This document shows positions 48,701 through 57,212 of a DNA stretch of 64,000 nt, piece by piece. The notes under the pieces are model-generated. The model was not told where the DNA came from. It saw only the letters and a program-made list of their open reading frames with translations, and did no database searches. Each line of letters begins with the position of its first letter. Position 1 is the stretch's first letter. The translations under genes and the position numbers were made by a program. Origin of the DNA: Cheilinus undulatus (lineage: Eukaryota; Chordata; Actinopteri; Labriformes; Labridae); assembly GCF_018320785.1 (NCBI RefSeq), contig NC_054884.1, positions 18,663,667-18,727,666 on the forward strand, read 5' to 3'.

Positions 48701-50552
48701 GAGCATTTATTAGGCAAACTGATGCCACCCACATAGCTGTGCCTCTTGCTGGCTCCTGCAAACTGCAGCTCTCCAAAGGCATCAGTCGGGTATTCAGAGG
48801 AGTGCTGGGCACTGTCCCAGTGGTTGACAATCGCTGTGCTGAAGTAATCGCCCAAAGCCACAGATTCATGGGTGTCTCTGGTACCCCCACACTGACACAG
48901 AGCGCCATTACTGAGAGAGATGAGACAATAACACATGTGAAAACCTGGTGAAAACATGATCATCCTTTGTTGCATCATCACAGTAAACAAAGAGGCACTA
49001 TTATCACAGAGAAATGCACTCCAGGGAGCTCACAGTACCTGAAAGAGTCTTCTACAAAGGTGGTACACACTCTCTTCTTGATGATTTTTGGGATCCAACT
49101 CTGAAAATGTTGAACAGGTTAATAAACTAAACATATGCACAAGCAAAATTAGTTTAAAGAAGTGTTTGTCCCTACCCTTTTACGCCTGGAAATCATGTGG
49201 CTGCAGGGTGTAGTAAGACCACTCGAATGAGAGATGTTGACTTTGGCTCTGAGAGAAACCTGGCGATACTTTGGTGAGGTATGCTGTGATTTTACACCTA
49301 ACTGTGATTTTTGAGTAGGGGCTGTAATTTTAGCTCCGGTTTGTAACTATGCATGTGTATGAGTGGAAGCATGAGTGTGTGCTGACATGTGTGTATTGTG
49401 CCCCACTCAACACAGGTTTCAGTGCATACAGTACATACTGCGTTGCAAAAGCAAACAAAGGAGCCTCACTGGACTCTATTTATAACTTGAACGGGCTCTC
49501 TTTAAGTTAAATTTACACTAGAGGTATATTTAATTATTATAATTTATCGTGTAAACATTTTGAGGTAAACTGCCGTTTACTAAAGTGAATGACTGTCTCA
49601 AAATCACAGGATTTGACTGGTAAACATAAGGAAATGAACAAGCCTCTTCTGAAATGATGGCTTCGTTCCATTTAGTTAACCCAGTAAACACTGCCATTGA
49701 GCCAGGGGCACTACAGCAGGGATACAAGACTGGCACATCTTAACGGAATGCAGGTAAAATTGATATAATTATATACGCCTGTGCGCGTCGTTGGTTAACA
49801 TATTATACAAGAATGACAGCCAAATCTACATTTTCAAACGTTTTACACTGATTTAACTGCAGCTGTGCTTGTTCGCATGCATTTTACACGTTAAAGCACA
49901 AACGTTAGAAAGAGTATGGGATGCTAACGGTTGAAGTAATGTAGTTAAGCTAGCTTGAGTCGCCAGTTGAAACGCTAACAGTAAATATATATTTATGGGC
50001 ATGCTCTTCTTAAATCACGTCAAGGTAAACGTATTTGATATCGTCGCCGCGAATACTTGTAAACAACGTTAACCGCCGAACCAATTAGTCAAGCGCATTG
50101 TTAGCTAGTAATACAACTGTTGAACGTGTCAAGCTAGCTTAATTTCCGCCGGTTTGACTACAATCCATAAGCATGCACAGAAAGTAGCTGGACTTAGCTT
50201 CAAGTGGGTCAGCATGCGTTGCTGTTTACACACACGGCTTCCATGCTACAGTGTCTGTTTCAGGAACAGAGCCTAAACAGTAAGTGTCATATTACTTCAC
50301 GGCAACTTGATACGAGCTGTTCTCTGAAGAGAGGAAATGCATCGCTGCTCACTTAGGCTCATAAAAACTTTCATTACAACTTTCATTTCACATACTACTC
50401 TTTTTGTAGTCTTTCGCCTTTGAAGTTTCTCCCAAAGTCCACGATCTCGCTAAAGGAGTTGACTGACTTATCTCTTAAACTTTACCCACCTGGTCCTTTT
50501 CAGATTTTGAGATTTTGTCTCCGCTGCCTCCTTCTCCTCCTGTGTCTCTCAT
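24792..50552 (-). CDS. trpm4: TRPM4-type Ca2+-activated monovalent cation channel
   Basis: 28 coding exons join in phase to 1272 aa: 50552-50490, 49100-49039, 48910-48733, 48544-48364, 42407-42238, 41516-41339, 37950-37886, 37778-37542, 35273-35171, 34395-34274, 34133-33834, 33743-33642, 33547-33419, 32670-32541, 32262-32117, 31875-31763, 31698-31552, 31404-31355, 31275-31037, 30834-30719, 28774-28642, 28370-28196, 28022-27857, 27769-27588, 27226-27094, 27022-26950, 25076-24983, 24823-24792. The channel is plasma-membrane, opened by internal calcium, and passes Na+ and K+. TRPM4 rather than TRPM5 is favoured by the N-terminal [20 protein letters not shown] segment, the SDSERLKR coiled-coil start, and hrc as neighbour. 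Human TRPM4 is 1214 aa. The start is the only Met upstream in exon 1. Least certain are the exon 12 donor and the exon 17 acceptor. Confidence 0.93.
25230..26120 (-). pseudogene. Decayed Tc1-like transposon in trpm4 intron
   Basis: Read on the minus strand, the segment carries well-known fish Tc1 transposase landmarks: a 'cttacagttgactgtggaat' helix-turn-helix region at about 25924-25946, 'gaggtcttctgctttctagc' at 25861-25880, and catalytic-core and 'gcagggactaaaaaagacatg' C-terminal regions at lower coordinates. The frame is broken in many places and the terminal repeats were not located. It lies between trpm4 exons 26 and 27. Confidence 0.65.
28998..30172. mobile_element. hAT-like element with nested SINE
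   Basis: The left end is CAGTGGTTTTAAACTAG. The right end, reverse-complemented, is CAGTGGTTCTCAACTGG. The flanking 8-mers ctccacat and ctctaaat match at 6 of 8 positions, consistent with an aged hAT target duplication. A tRNA-headed SINE sits inside at about 29208-29350. No transposase remains. Confidence 0.65.
29208..29350 (+). repeat. tRNA-derived SINE
   Basis: An A-box-like ggttcagttggcagagtagg and a B-box-like ccaggattgattcctaa are followed by a pyrimidine-rich body ('ttcctccattctccctcccc'). It lies within the hAT-like element 28998-30172. Confidence 0.6.
32830..32990 (+). repeat. tRNA-derived SINE with poly(A) tail
   Basis: It has an A-box-like gatggcctagcggtctaaag and a B-box-like cccgggttccaaactgg, then the family body 'ccaactctatccactgtcct', 'aataaaggcacgaaaagtcc' and a poly(A). 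It shares its body with 34715-34868 and, more distantly, 45990-46180. It lies in a trpm4 intron. Confidence 0.75.
33010..33110. repeat. Dispersed repeat fragment
   Basis: 'tttatttaaccaggttagcc' with 'gatcaaagatctatttttca' and 'ggacctggccaagaatggca' is a commonly repeated fish sequence. Its class is uncertain. It is intronic in trpm4. Confidence 0.45.
34715..34868 (+). repeat. tRNA-derived SINE, second copy
   Basis: It shares 'tttccaactctatccactgt', 'aataaagacgtcaaaatccc' and an A-rich tail with the SINE at 32830-32990. Its tRNA head is more decayed (cagccagggttcaagtctga B-box region). Confidence 0.65.
34918..34985 (+). repeat. LINE (CR1/L2-type) 3' tail
   Basis: 'tctgtaaagcacttgggatc' and 'aaagtgctatataaataaag' followed by 'atgatttgat' match the conserved tail of fish CR1/L2-like LINEs. 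No coding part is present. Confidence 0.6.
35617..36080. repeat. hAT-type left end followed by degenerate repeat
   Basis: cagtggttctcaactgttg at 35617 is a hAT-like terminus. It is followed by repeated 'ggaaaa', 'cccaaaa' and 'tttcctag' words. No matching right end is identified. Similar terminal sequence in the opposite sense appears at 40640-40670 (gttgggaacctcatctg). It lies between trpm4 exons 8 and 9. Confidence 0.4.
38799..39060 (+). repeat. ~250-bp dispersed repeat, copy 3
   Basis: It runs from aactagaaaagcactcggag to ctcctttgcggaggtaatt, full length, and is closely similar to 6924-7176. It lies in trpm4 intron 6. A related end, cctccttggcggaggtaaca, follows at 39108. Confidence 0.8.
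39300..39580 (+). repeat. Dispersed repeat related to retroelement tails
   Basis: 'cagatcttcaccaaactttc', 'agggaatatcgggaaggggg', 'gattagattttggtgatgat' and 'ccatagtaatcaatgggagc' form a known type of fish repeat with RTE-like wording. No open frame is intact. Confidence 0.45.
39600..40160 (+). mobile_element. Element fragment with helicase-like N-terminal peptide
   Basis: A short frame from 39794 reads [17 protein letters not shown], then [18 protein letters not shown]. The last part resembles the 'LKeEQ..al..Fl.GkDv' entry motif of RecQ-like helicases that some fish DNA transposons carry. The frame ends at 39989 before the Walker A region. The 39700-40050 stretch is GC- and CpG-richer than its surroundings. 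This is tentative: a truncated transposon-borne gene in trpm4 intron 6. Confidence 0.35.
41600..42160 (+). pseudogene. Internally deleted Tc1-like transposon in trpm4 intron 5
   Basis: Plus-strand landmarks of a common fish Tc1 transposase gene appear in order: 'gaacctgtctgacaaaggga', 'agaacagatgagaaacaaag', 'gtctgggaagggctcaaagg', 'gttaaggtcagtgttcatgt', 'catcttgatgatcccaaaga'-like, and the terminal 'tagggggcaatgactttatc'. Most of the catalytic core is missing and the frame is broken. It lies between exons 6 and 5, on the opposite strand to trpm4. Confidence 0.7.
43330..43775 (-). pseudogene. DNA-transposon remnant in trpm4 intron 4
   Basis: 'ttttgggctttttaatgggc', 'cattttcaatggaagacagt', 'cagtggcttggcattgtctt' and 'ggatggtcattttcctcttt' make up a repeated fish sequence whose coding sense is the minus strand. 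Several disruptions are evident. The class is not certain. Confidence 0.5.
43813..43875 (+). repeat. ~250-bp dispersed repeat, 5' end only
   Basis: Positions 43814-43875 match the first 60 bp of the repeat family (aactagaaaagcactcagag ... ctatctcccaatagt). They then break off into an AT microsatellite at 43885-43918. The family resumes at 44292, so this may be one copy split by an insertion. Confidence 0.65.
43885..43918. repeat. (AT)n microsatellite
   Basis: An uninterrupted AT alternation of about 28 bp lies within a slightly longer AT-only stretch. Confidence 0.9.
44292..44524 (+). repeat. ~250-bp dispersed repeat, copy 4
   Basis: It contains 'gcagaccttcgccattagcc', 'ctgacatttcctgaaaattt', 'aactttttgagttatgttgc' and ends 'cctcctcggcggacgtaatt'. 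It lacks the first ~25 bp, which may be the piece at 43813-43875. Confidence 0.75.
45952..46586. mobile_element. hAT-like MITE with a SINE inserted
   Basis: The left end is TAGGGCTGTCTAATGATTA. The right end, reverse-complemented, is TAGGGCTGTCAGCATTAATG. The flanking 8-mers ctctcaaa and ctcttgaa match at 6 of 8 positions. A tRNA-headed SINE and an A/GAA-rich tail (about 45990-46335) interrupt the element. It lies in trpm4 intron 4. Confidence 0.7.
45990..46180 (+). repeat. tRNA-derived SINE inside a hAT MITE
   Basis: An A-box-like ttgctcagtgttagagcaag and a B-box-like gtgggatcgatacctgg precede the body 'catgtcttcccctgactctc', 'atttcctggctctattgagc' and 'aaagcaaaaaggcccaaaaa'. The body resembles the 32830 and 34715 copies. 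Confidence 0.7.
47891..48262. mobile_element. 372-bp hAT MITE with perfect 8-bp target duplication
   Basis: catgtcat occurs immediately outside both ends (47883-47890 and 48263-48270). The ends are imperfect inverted repeats: TAGGGATGAGTATCGATAA against TAGTGTTGGGAATTGTTTA. 'agtatcg' and 'gatactg' motifs are frequent inside. An 8-bp duplication and TAG ends fit the hAT superfamily. There is no coding sequence. It lies in trpm4 intron 4, 94 bp from exon 4. Confidence 0.85.
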
Positions 50553-51136
50553 TGTTGTCTTCCTGTTAGCCTCACTCACAGATAATGGGAGGAAAGAGCT
50601 TCAGGGTTTTTTTCTGGACATTTTCCAGCCAGTGATGAGGCTAATTTCCTAGATTCCTCGCACAAAAAGTGTCAGAAAGTATGAAAATGCCATTCGGGAC
50701 ATAAGGTGCAGAGCAGACACACCACACAGGTGAGGGTGTGGCTTTTACAAGCGATTGACTACCTGCAAATTCTGAAAATAAAGGAGGGGCCAGTTAAAAC
50801 CACAGAGACTGCATACCTGGGGTGTGAGCTGAATCAAAATGCCTAAACAGTGCTGGAGAAGATCCCCCTGTTTTGGACAGTAAATCCTTTGGCCACTTCA
50901 TTTTGGCACCACTGTAGCAGACAGACACATGATTGTTTTGAACTATTTGCCCATGTCCTGGTGGACTAAAAATACCACACATTAAGACCTGGATATCCAA
51001 CAGTGCAAGTGCTGGAACACCATCAAGGGCAGACATGTTTTCTCTGTAAATTTTGTGGCATTTACCATGTAGGAATCTTTTTTCCTAATCCAGGCATGCA
51101 TAAACTAAAACTCCACACAGTTGTTGATATTAAATA
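50553..51136. other. trpm4 5' UTR/promoter flank to adm5 3' flank
   Basis: The stretch 50553-50720 lies just upstream of the trpm4 start and should contain its 5' UTR. A CpG-richer zone is at 49780-50350, inside intron 1. No TATA box is evident. The remainder separates trpm4 from adm5. Both genes read leftward, so adm5 transcription ends close to the trpm4 promoter. Confidence 0.45.
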
Positions 51137-51142
51137 TTTATT
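51137..51142 (-). terminator. Candidate adm5 polyadenylation signal
   Basis: TTTATT on the plus strand is AATAAA on the transcribed strand, about 210 nt past the stop codon of the hormone gene. Confidence 0.5.
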
Positions 51143-51351
51143 ATAAAATGCATATAAATATTAAGAAATATATATTTAAACAGTAATGATAAAGCATTTA
51201 ATGCAGCATTCAAACATCCACATTCTGTGACCATACAGAGCGTAAATCCATGATAAGTACCAGTCAGTCAGAAAAATGACCAGAGATATTTGGTTGTAGG
51301 TAAATTTTGAGAACAGTCTTCTTCTCTAGTCGTAGTCTTTTTCTCTTGTTC

Positions 51352-52164
51352 CTATCTGCCGTATCCCTGCGGGCTGCTGGCTTTCTCCGACTCGTCTTTT
51401 CCTTGTGTCTTGCTGATGTTGTACAAAGTGTCAGCCAGGTTGTGAAGCTGGCATGTCCCGAGATGGCAGCCACGCTGAGGGGCACGCCGTAGACGCAGCT
51501 TCACTGCCATGCTGTAAATACAAAGAGGAAAATGGAAGTTACAAGATAAAGTTACAAAGAAATGTCAGGCTTTAAAAGACAGCACATTTACTTTTAAATC
51601 AAATGTAATACTTAACAAAAGGGGTTGTATTTCAAACCAAGTGGTAATTATTTGTTCTTTCATACCTGTGTTTCAGTGCGTCCAGGTCCACGTGTTTGTC
51701 CTCTGAATGAAACGGGATGATCTTGAGTGCCTGAACATGCTGCTCCTTTGTCTCCTTTTCAACTGTTGAAGCCTTGACAGTGTCCTCTTGGAGGAAGTCT
51801 GCATCTGACCTGTAAGTCCAAAAAATATACTTTAATATGAATTTATTGAGATAATGTTGTATGTTGTTGCATTCTTAATTCCAAAAAGTTAGGATGCAGT
51901 TTAAAGTGAAGTTAACATTTATTTTACATTGAACTCTTTTGCCTCCATATTCTATTTGTCTTGCACAACATGAAAACTTTTTTTAAATGAGGCTTTTAGA
52001 TTCCTTTTTTCTGTTTTCTGTTACTCAATTAAGATAGTATTAGCATTTCACTGCCTTCATTAGATTTGCATAATTGATGCCCTTACTGACCTGTGAAGTG
52101 CTCGTAGTGGTGAGGTAGCAGTCAAAGGAACAATCAGCAGCAACAGCAGAACAGCTATCTCCAT
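51352..52164 (-). CDS. adm5: Adrenomedullin-family prohormone (AM5-like)
   Basis: Three coding exons, 52164-52091, 51809-51666 and 51511-51352, join in phase to 125 aa. Residues 1-19 are a signal peptide (MEIAVLLLLLIVPLTATSP). The propeptide runs to LRLRR, a furin-type site. The mature peptide begins near APQRGCHLGTC: two cysteines enclose four residues, the six-residue disulfide ring of adrenomedullins, then QLHNLADTLY, and it ends SSPQGYGR followed by the stop. The Gly of GYGR should be used for C-terminal tyrosine amidation. It would be secreted and act on CLR/RAMP receptors. Family assignment is firm. The AM5 subtype rests on the location beside trpm4, as on human 19q13.33, and on the ring sequence. 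AM1 or AM2 remain possible. The start Met is the only one before the signal peptide. Confidence 0.85.
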
Positions 52165-52382
52165 ACCGCACAGGCCTGTGGTAGAAAACCCATTAGTGTT
52201 GCTGAGAGAAGTGCACCATCCTGACCAAAATTATTCTTAATAAATCATCTGCACAGGAAAATATCTGCTCTAAATGATACAGGCTAAAGCCTCTTGACAA
52301 GACAAGCCAGTTAAAAGGGATAGATATTGCTTAGAGATGTGTTCAGAAGCATCATAAAAAATGAATCCAGGATGTAACTTAC

Positions 52383-52462
52383 CACAAAGAAAACCAAAAA
52401 GTCAGCAGTAGTTTTCGAGTGAATACTTTGAAGTCTCTTGTTGATGTCTGGATGCTGAAGTC
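52383..52462 (-). other. Predicted adm5 non-coding first exon
   Basis: It begins about 25-30 nt downstream of the TATA box at 52493-52486 and ends at a strong donor (CTTTGTG|GTAAGTTAC). The coding exon at 52164 is preceded by an acceptor (ctaccacag), which implies a spliced 5' leader. The transcription start is inferred, not seen. Confidence 0.6.
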
Positions 52463-52485
52463 TGACATCCCTCTCCACCTTTGGT

Positions 52486-52493
52486 CCTTTATA
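52486..52493 (-). promoter_or_regulatory. TATA box of adm5
   Basis: TATAAAGG on the minus strand, in the context cacTATAAAGGacc, sits correctly upstream of a leader with a good splice donor. A TATA promoter suits a regulated peptide-hormone gene. Confidence 0.65.
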
Positions 52494-52563
52494 GTGTGAT
52501 GGGAGGGTGAGGGGTGTGTCTGTAACGTAGTCATACTGGAAACCAACTCCCATGCTCATAATT

Positions 52564-55500
52564 CATCAGCAAAGGTGGCATTTTTATTCTTTATTTACAA
52601 GAGCTATGATGTCAACATAAACAATGCTTTAACATCCCTTAGCATAACATTGTACATAAACTCAAAGTGACCTTGTACCCTATGAGATGTTTACGTTGAT
52701 TCTTGTGTTGACTCTTTACTCCGCCAATCCCCGCTCCCCTTCCCCCCTCATCCACATCCTCCTCCATCCCTCAGTTCCCTCTCTCCACTTGCTGCTGAGC
52801 AATTGTTCAAGAAATCTTTCTTTCATCCCCATCACCTGCAGGAAGTGCACAGAGCCCAAAATAACTCCGATTCTCCTCCAGGCTTTTCTTTATCGCCTCA
52901 TTTTTCCTGTGCCTTTTTCCCTTGAGTCACTTTGGCCGTCACTGTGTTTATTCCTGAAACGTCCTTCACTCACTCCCTGTTCTCATGCAGTGCTACAGAA
53001 AAAACCTTATCTGTCTTTTCTCAACAACAGCAAATCAGATTCTAGATAACTTAATTGAAGCATGAAAGACTGCTTCATACATGCGTAATCCCTTGCAAAA
53101 AAAAAAAAAAACATTTATTCGGTTTGGCTCATTGCCAAATCTAAACACCTCCAGGAAATAATCTTTTACAGTAATTCTTAATCTGTTATAATCAAGAAAA
53201 TCCCTGTGGAGTTATTTTCAGGTTTAGTGTTTTCTGACCTTCTCACTATATTTCTCCCAGTCTCTCTCCCTCTCTATGAATCACAACTTCCCTTCTGGAG
53301 TCCATTGTGTGGCTTCCCTGAGACCATCTGGGCAAGCTGTGTTGTCAGAGCTGTGTAATGAGTCAAAACTTGCACGCGTGCACAGGAGAGCGTTACAGGT
53401 GGAATGAGAAACCAGTCTCATGACATTTCACTCGTTCAACAGTGGATTGCAACAGGTTTTTGTTTTTATGAGTAATTTCCTCATTAAATACATCTTGCTT
53501 GACAGCAAAGATTACGTGCTTAAGAAAAGAGAGTCTCTCATTTTTTAAACCACAATCTGCTGCCATAACTACAGAAAAATAAGCTAACCATCCCGTGTAT
53601 TAATGGATAAGTTGTTTCTTCTAGAGATATGTGGGACTTTTCCCTTGAAATAAAATGTTAGGAGTAATTCAGTTTCATTTGGAAGTTCGGTGTATTCTAA
53701 GTGTAACCCAGTAAGGACATTGAACTCTTGAACTCAGAAAAATTTCAGTTGATATGTTTAGTTTATTGAGTTTGTTTGTATCAGGGACAATGCAAAATAA
53801 GATTAGTCACAAGAAGAGAAAAGATGCTTTGTACTAGATTTAGCTTACTAGCTACTTTCCATCTCCAGTCCCTGAGCATGCCAGAAGGAACAATAAAACA
53901 CAGATGAAGCCAATCATCTACAGGCATGTGCACACAGAGTCACAATAAAACATGTCATGTTGAAGACACAGTTTTGTATGTTATCGACCGCATTCTAAGA
54001 AAAACATAGTTTATTCACAATTTCAGTCAACAGCACTCTGATTAGTTAGGCTGTGAATTGCCCAATCAAGTTGCAGCTCTAAGTAAAGTTAACGGTCAGG
54101 AAAAGTGGGCAAGCTCTGTGGTGAGGATAGATGGCGAGCATATATGTCAAACGTCAAGTGCACTTAAATCACCTGCAAATGTCTCTGTATTAAATATGCT
54201 GTTAAAATACAGCTGCCTTGCTTTTTCTACGAGGCATGAATAGAGTATCATTCATGTCATAAGAAAAAGTTGCTACATAAAATATGTTCTTTTGTAGAAG
54301 ATAGAATAGTTTTTTAAATCAAAATTAGACACTTCTAAATACTTGAGTATGTGTTACACCATTTTAAAATATTTAATTGGTGTTTTATTTCTTAATGTGT
54401 GTTATAAATGCCCAAAAGAGGATGTTATAACAAAGAGTGTGTATGACATAGTTTTCTATAGTTACATGACATAACACAAAAGTTCATTCTCAGGTTGTTG
54501 GAACTTAGGATTTCCAGCTTCAAATTGTGTTTGTGTAAGCTGCATTTCTGTAGAAACAGTGGTTGGATTCCAAAGAAATGTCTTCATAATATTTCATTAG
54601 ATAACGCATAAGATTATAAAACCGGATTTTTATGTAAGATGATTGTGTAAGAAACCCTCAAGTTTAAAACTTGATGCATACAGTACATCTTTCTGCTCAG
54701 CAAATGCTCAATATCTGAACGAAGAGAAGCAAAACATTAAAGAGGAGGGAAAAAACCTTTTCACCCAAAGAAAATTACCACTCATTGAAGTGTGTGCTCT
54801 ATTAGATGCAAAGTGTGGATTACTACTCTTTATTAAATTAAAAGCAATGATTTAAGCATTTTAACCCAAATAAATCAACTGGAAAAAGACTCTCCTTTTT
54901 CTTCTCCAGCAGGTTGTCTTGGCTATTTTTTTCTGTTTTGGATTTCCAATTCACCCTGAACTCATCATGTTTGGTGGTTGCTGTTGAAGCCAAACACGTT
55001 TTTGACTGGAGGGCAAATATAAAAAAAACAAAGGCATCCAAAACTTTCTCAACCACTCCCTATTTCTTTCGTTATTCACGGTGAGTAAATAAATTACAGG
55101 TGTAGTGCCAAAGCAATCCCTATGTGATGAAAAAAGAAAATGGAAAATACCCTTATTATAGATTAAAACATATCTTATTTTTCCATACTTTAGAGATAGG
55201 AAATATACAACTAAATAACCTCACTATGATCAGGGCCAATGCTATTAGGAAAAACTAAGTGAAAAGGCATTCTGACAGAAAGACTAATATTTAAATTAAT
55301 TAACTAGTGAATTATTTTGATAGATTATTTAAAGGAAGAATGGCCCTTAAAAGCCCTCACAGATTAGTTTTAAGCTAAGTTATATGTTTTGTCCCAGCTA
55401 TCACAACAACCAGTCATGATGTCAGAGTGTGTCAGAGCCAAACACATCAGAGAAAGCGGCTGTTTTTTTCCACTTCATTTTAAAGTCACTGAGGGTCATT

Positions 55501-56700
55501 AGTCTTTGTAGCTATGACTTGTTGATATCCTCCATCTCAAGTGTCTTAATTTATCTTGGAAGAATACAGGTTCACTTCCATGAGAAGACTTTTCTCCCAC
55601 TATCCCTGACGTAGCTCACATCCTGTTGTTGTAAGCCTGCGACCACCAGCCAGCCACTTCAGCCTCCCCGGCCGTGTTTCCTCTACCTACTGGGCACAAG
55701 AGCGAGCATCCTGCCAGGAAAGGCTGCCACTACTCGCACATCATCTTCTCACACGTTATGTCTTTTAGGGCACTCAAGACACTTTGCAACAAGTGTGTAA
55801 ACTCTGACCTTAGCATTGTAGAACAGAGAGTACAACAGCTAAATAGGTTAGCTAAGCTGTACACAAACATCTGATTTAGAGGAAAGAAATCGGAACAAAG
55901 TTGCCTTACCTAAATGTATTTCAGTTTCTTTTTCAGTTAGTCTTATACTTTGGGATAGATTTAAAAAATGTGGGGTTGCCAATAGCCTAATAGTTATGTC
56001 TGAGCACCTCGTGGCAACCCTACTCCACACCTGGATGGTACCTTAGGCCATGCTCACTCGCCACATCCACCTCTAACTGTACCCTAAAGGTGTGGACTAT
56101 CTTTTCAAGAGATTATTTCCCCTTGCCCCTGTTGTCATGCTAGGACACCCAGAGCATGACCTGGATTGTGTCAATCCTCTTTTCCGCCCAATGGTTCCCA
56201 CAGGCAGGCTTACTCTCTGTTCTGCACAGTACTGTATGGAAACTTTTAATTGGAGTGACTCATCTGCAAAACAGCCCCATCTTGTGGAACATCTGACAGA
56301 ACATTATAATTATTAGGGCAAGATATAATTCACTGTACTTGTGCATTAAAAAATGTTATGCAATCAAAGGTTACTGTACAGATGTATTATTCTGCGGTGT
56401 TTTAGTGCTCATGCTAGCCCTGAAAAGCACTGCTGTAGTTATGCAACAGTCTGAAATGCATGATGAGACTAAATTCTTAATGGTTATTACGTGGCTAAGT
56501 TATCCTCAAGCTGTTAAGAGATTTTCATTGAAAGAGTGTGTTAGATTGGAGTGAGGAGAGAGGGAGAGAAGTGTGCTTAGTGTCTAGAAAAACCTGTAGG
56601 TTAAAGGGTCAGCACAGAGATATAAGCTTGGAGTCCATTAGTGGATTATAACCATAACCATTGCATGAGTCCTGCACCTCTCGAGGATTAAAAAGAGAGA
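52564..56700. other. Gene-free interval between adm5 and the Ric8-like gene
   Basis: The two genes diverge from this 4-kb space. I find poly(A) at 53096-53111, a C/T-rich patch at 52720-52990 and several short unconvincing frames. No exon with a recognised product is seen. Confidence 0.45.
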
Positions 56701-56865
56701 GAGAGCATTGGAGAGAGATGCTGAGTGCATGAAGGTAACTTCAATTCATCAAATTTATAGGCAGAGCAGAGTTAACTGTGCGAACTGAAAACACAGGACA
56801 ATCTCACCTGACGAACTTTGGTTTGGGAGAACTGTGATTTTGGCTGATAAAACCAATAGCACACG
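56690..56865 (+). other. Possible non-coding first exon of the Ric8-like gene
   Basis: A strong donor, AGCACACG|GTAAGTTT, at 56865/56866 lies about 350 bp upstream of the coding start. The first coding exon has its own acceptor (tgtgtgcag at 57199-57207). A spliced 5' leader is therefore likely. The left border is a guess. Confidence 0.4.
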
Positions 56866-57212
56866 GTAAGTTTAGACAAAAAAAATGCTGTAGTCTTTTC
56901 AATGTGTTTATGTTTTCTATTAAAATGTGCTAATTGTAGAGTGAAGTTTAAAATGTGTAGACTATGGAGGCATTTTATGTATTCAAACTGAAGTGACTGA
57001 TAAAGAAAAATTTAAGATTTATTGAAAATCTACTTTGGATGTCCAGTGTTAGCTTCAATTTTCATTGATCAACCTCTATCTGTGTGTAAAACATTTTTGT
57101 CATCATGTAATGAATACTGTGCATCCTTTGTCACCACTCATTGTTGTGTAACTTTAATTTAGTTATTGCCTCAGTCATCATTCCTCCACATGTGTTTATG
57201 TGTGCAGTAAGC

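Larger units (their letters stand above)
37542..50552 (-). other. trpm4: trpm4 exons 1-8: TRPM N-terminal homology domain
   Basis: Residues 1-378. Landmarks: SWIPKIIKK at 22-30; [20 protein letters not shown] in exon 3; [15 protein letters not shown] and [13 protein letters not shown] in exon 4; [15 protein letters not shown] and [10 protein letters not shown] in exon 5; FLLVDDG and DYISHQRTG in exon 6; [17 protein letters not shown] in exon 7; and [15 protein letters not shown] in exon 8. These are the ordered hallmarks of TRPM homology regions 1-2, which bind calcium, nucleotides and modulators in TRPM4. The 6-kb intron 4 (42408-48363) is the largest and most repeat-laden. Confidence 0.9.

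Noticed and set aside
24792-50552. Assignment of the channel as TRPM5
   Set aside because: Several blocks fit both. The N-terminal SWIPK/CQCG segment, the SDSERLKR stretch and the hrc neighbour favour TRPM4.
52687-53049. 120-codon plus-strand frame with a hydrophobic start
   Set aside because: It resembles a signal peptide by chance. It is Ser/Leu/Pro-rich from a C/T-rich patch, with no motif and no splice context.
55674-55874. Short plus-strand frame near 55.7 kb
   Set aside because: No domain, no matching splice sites and no similarity that I recognise.
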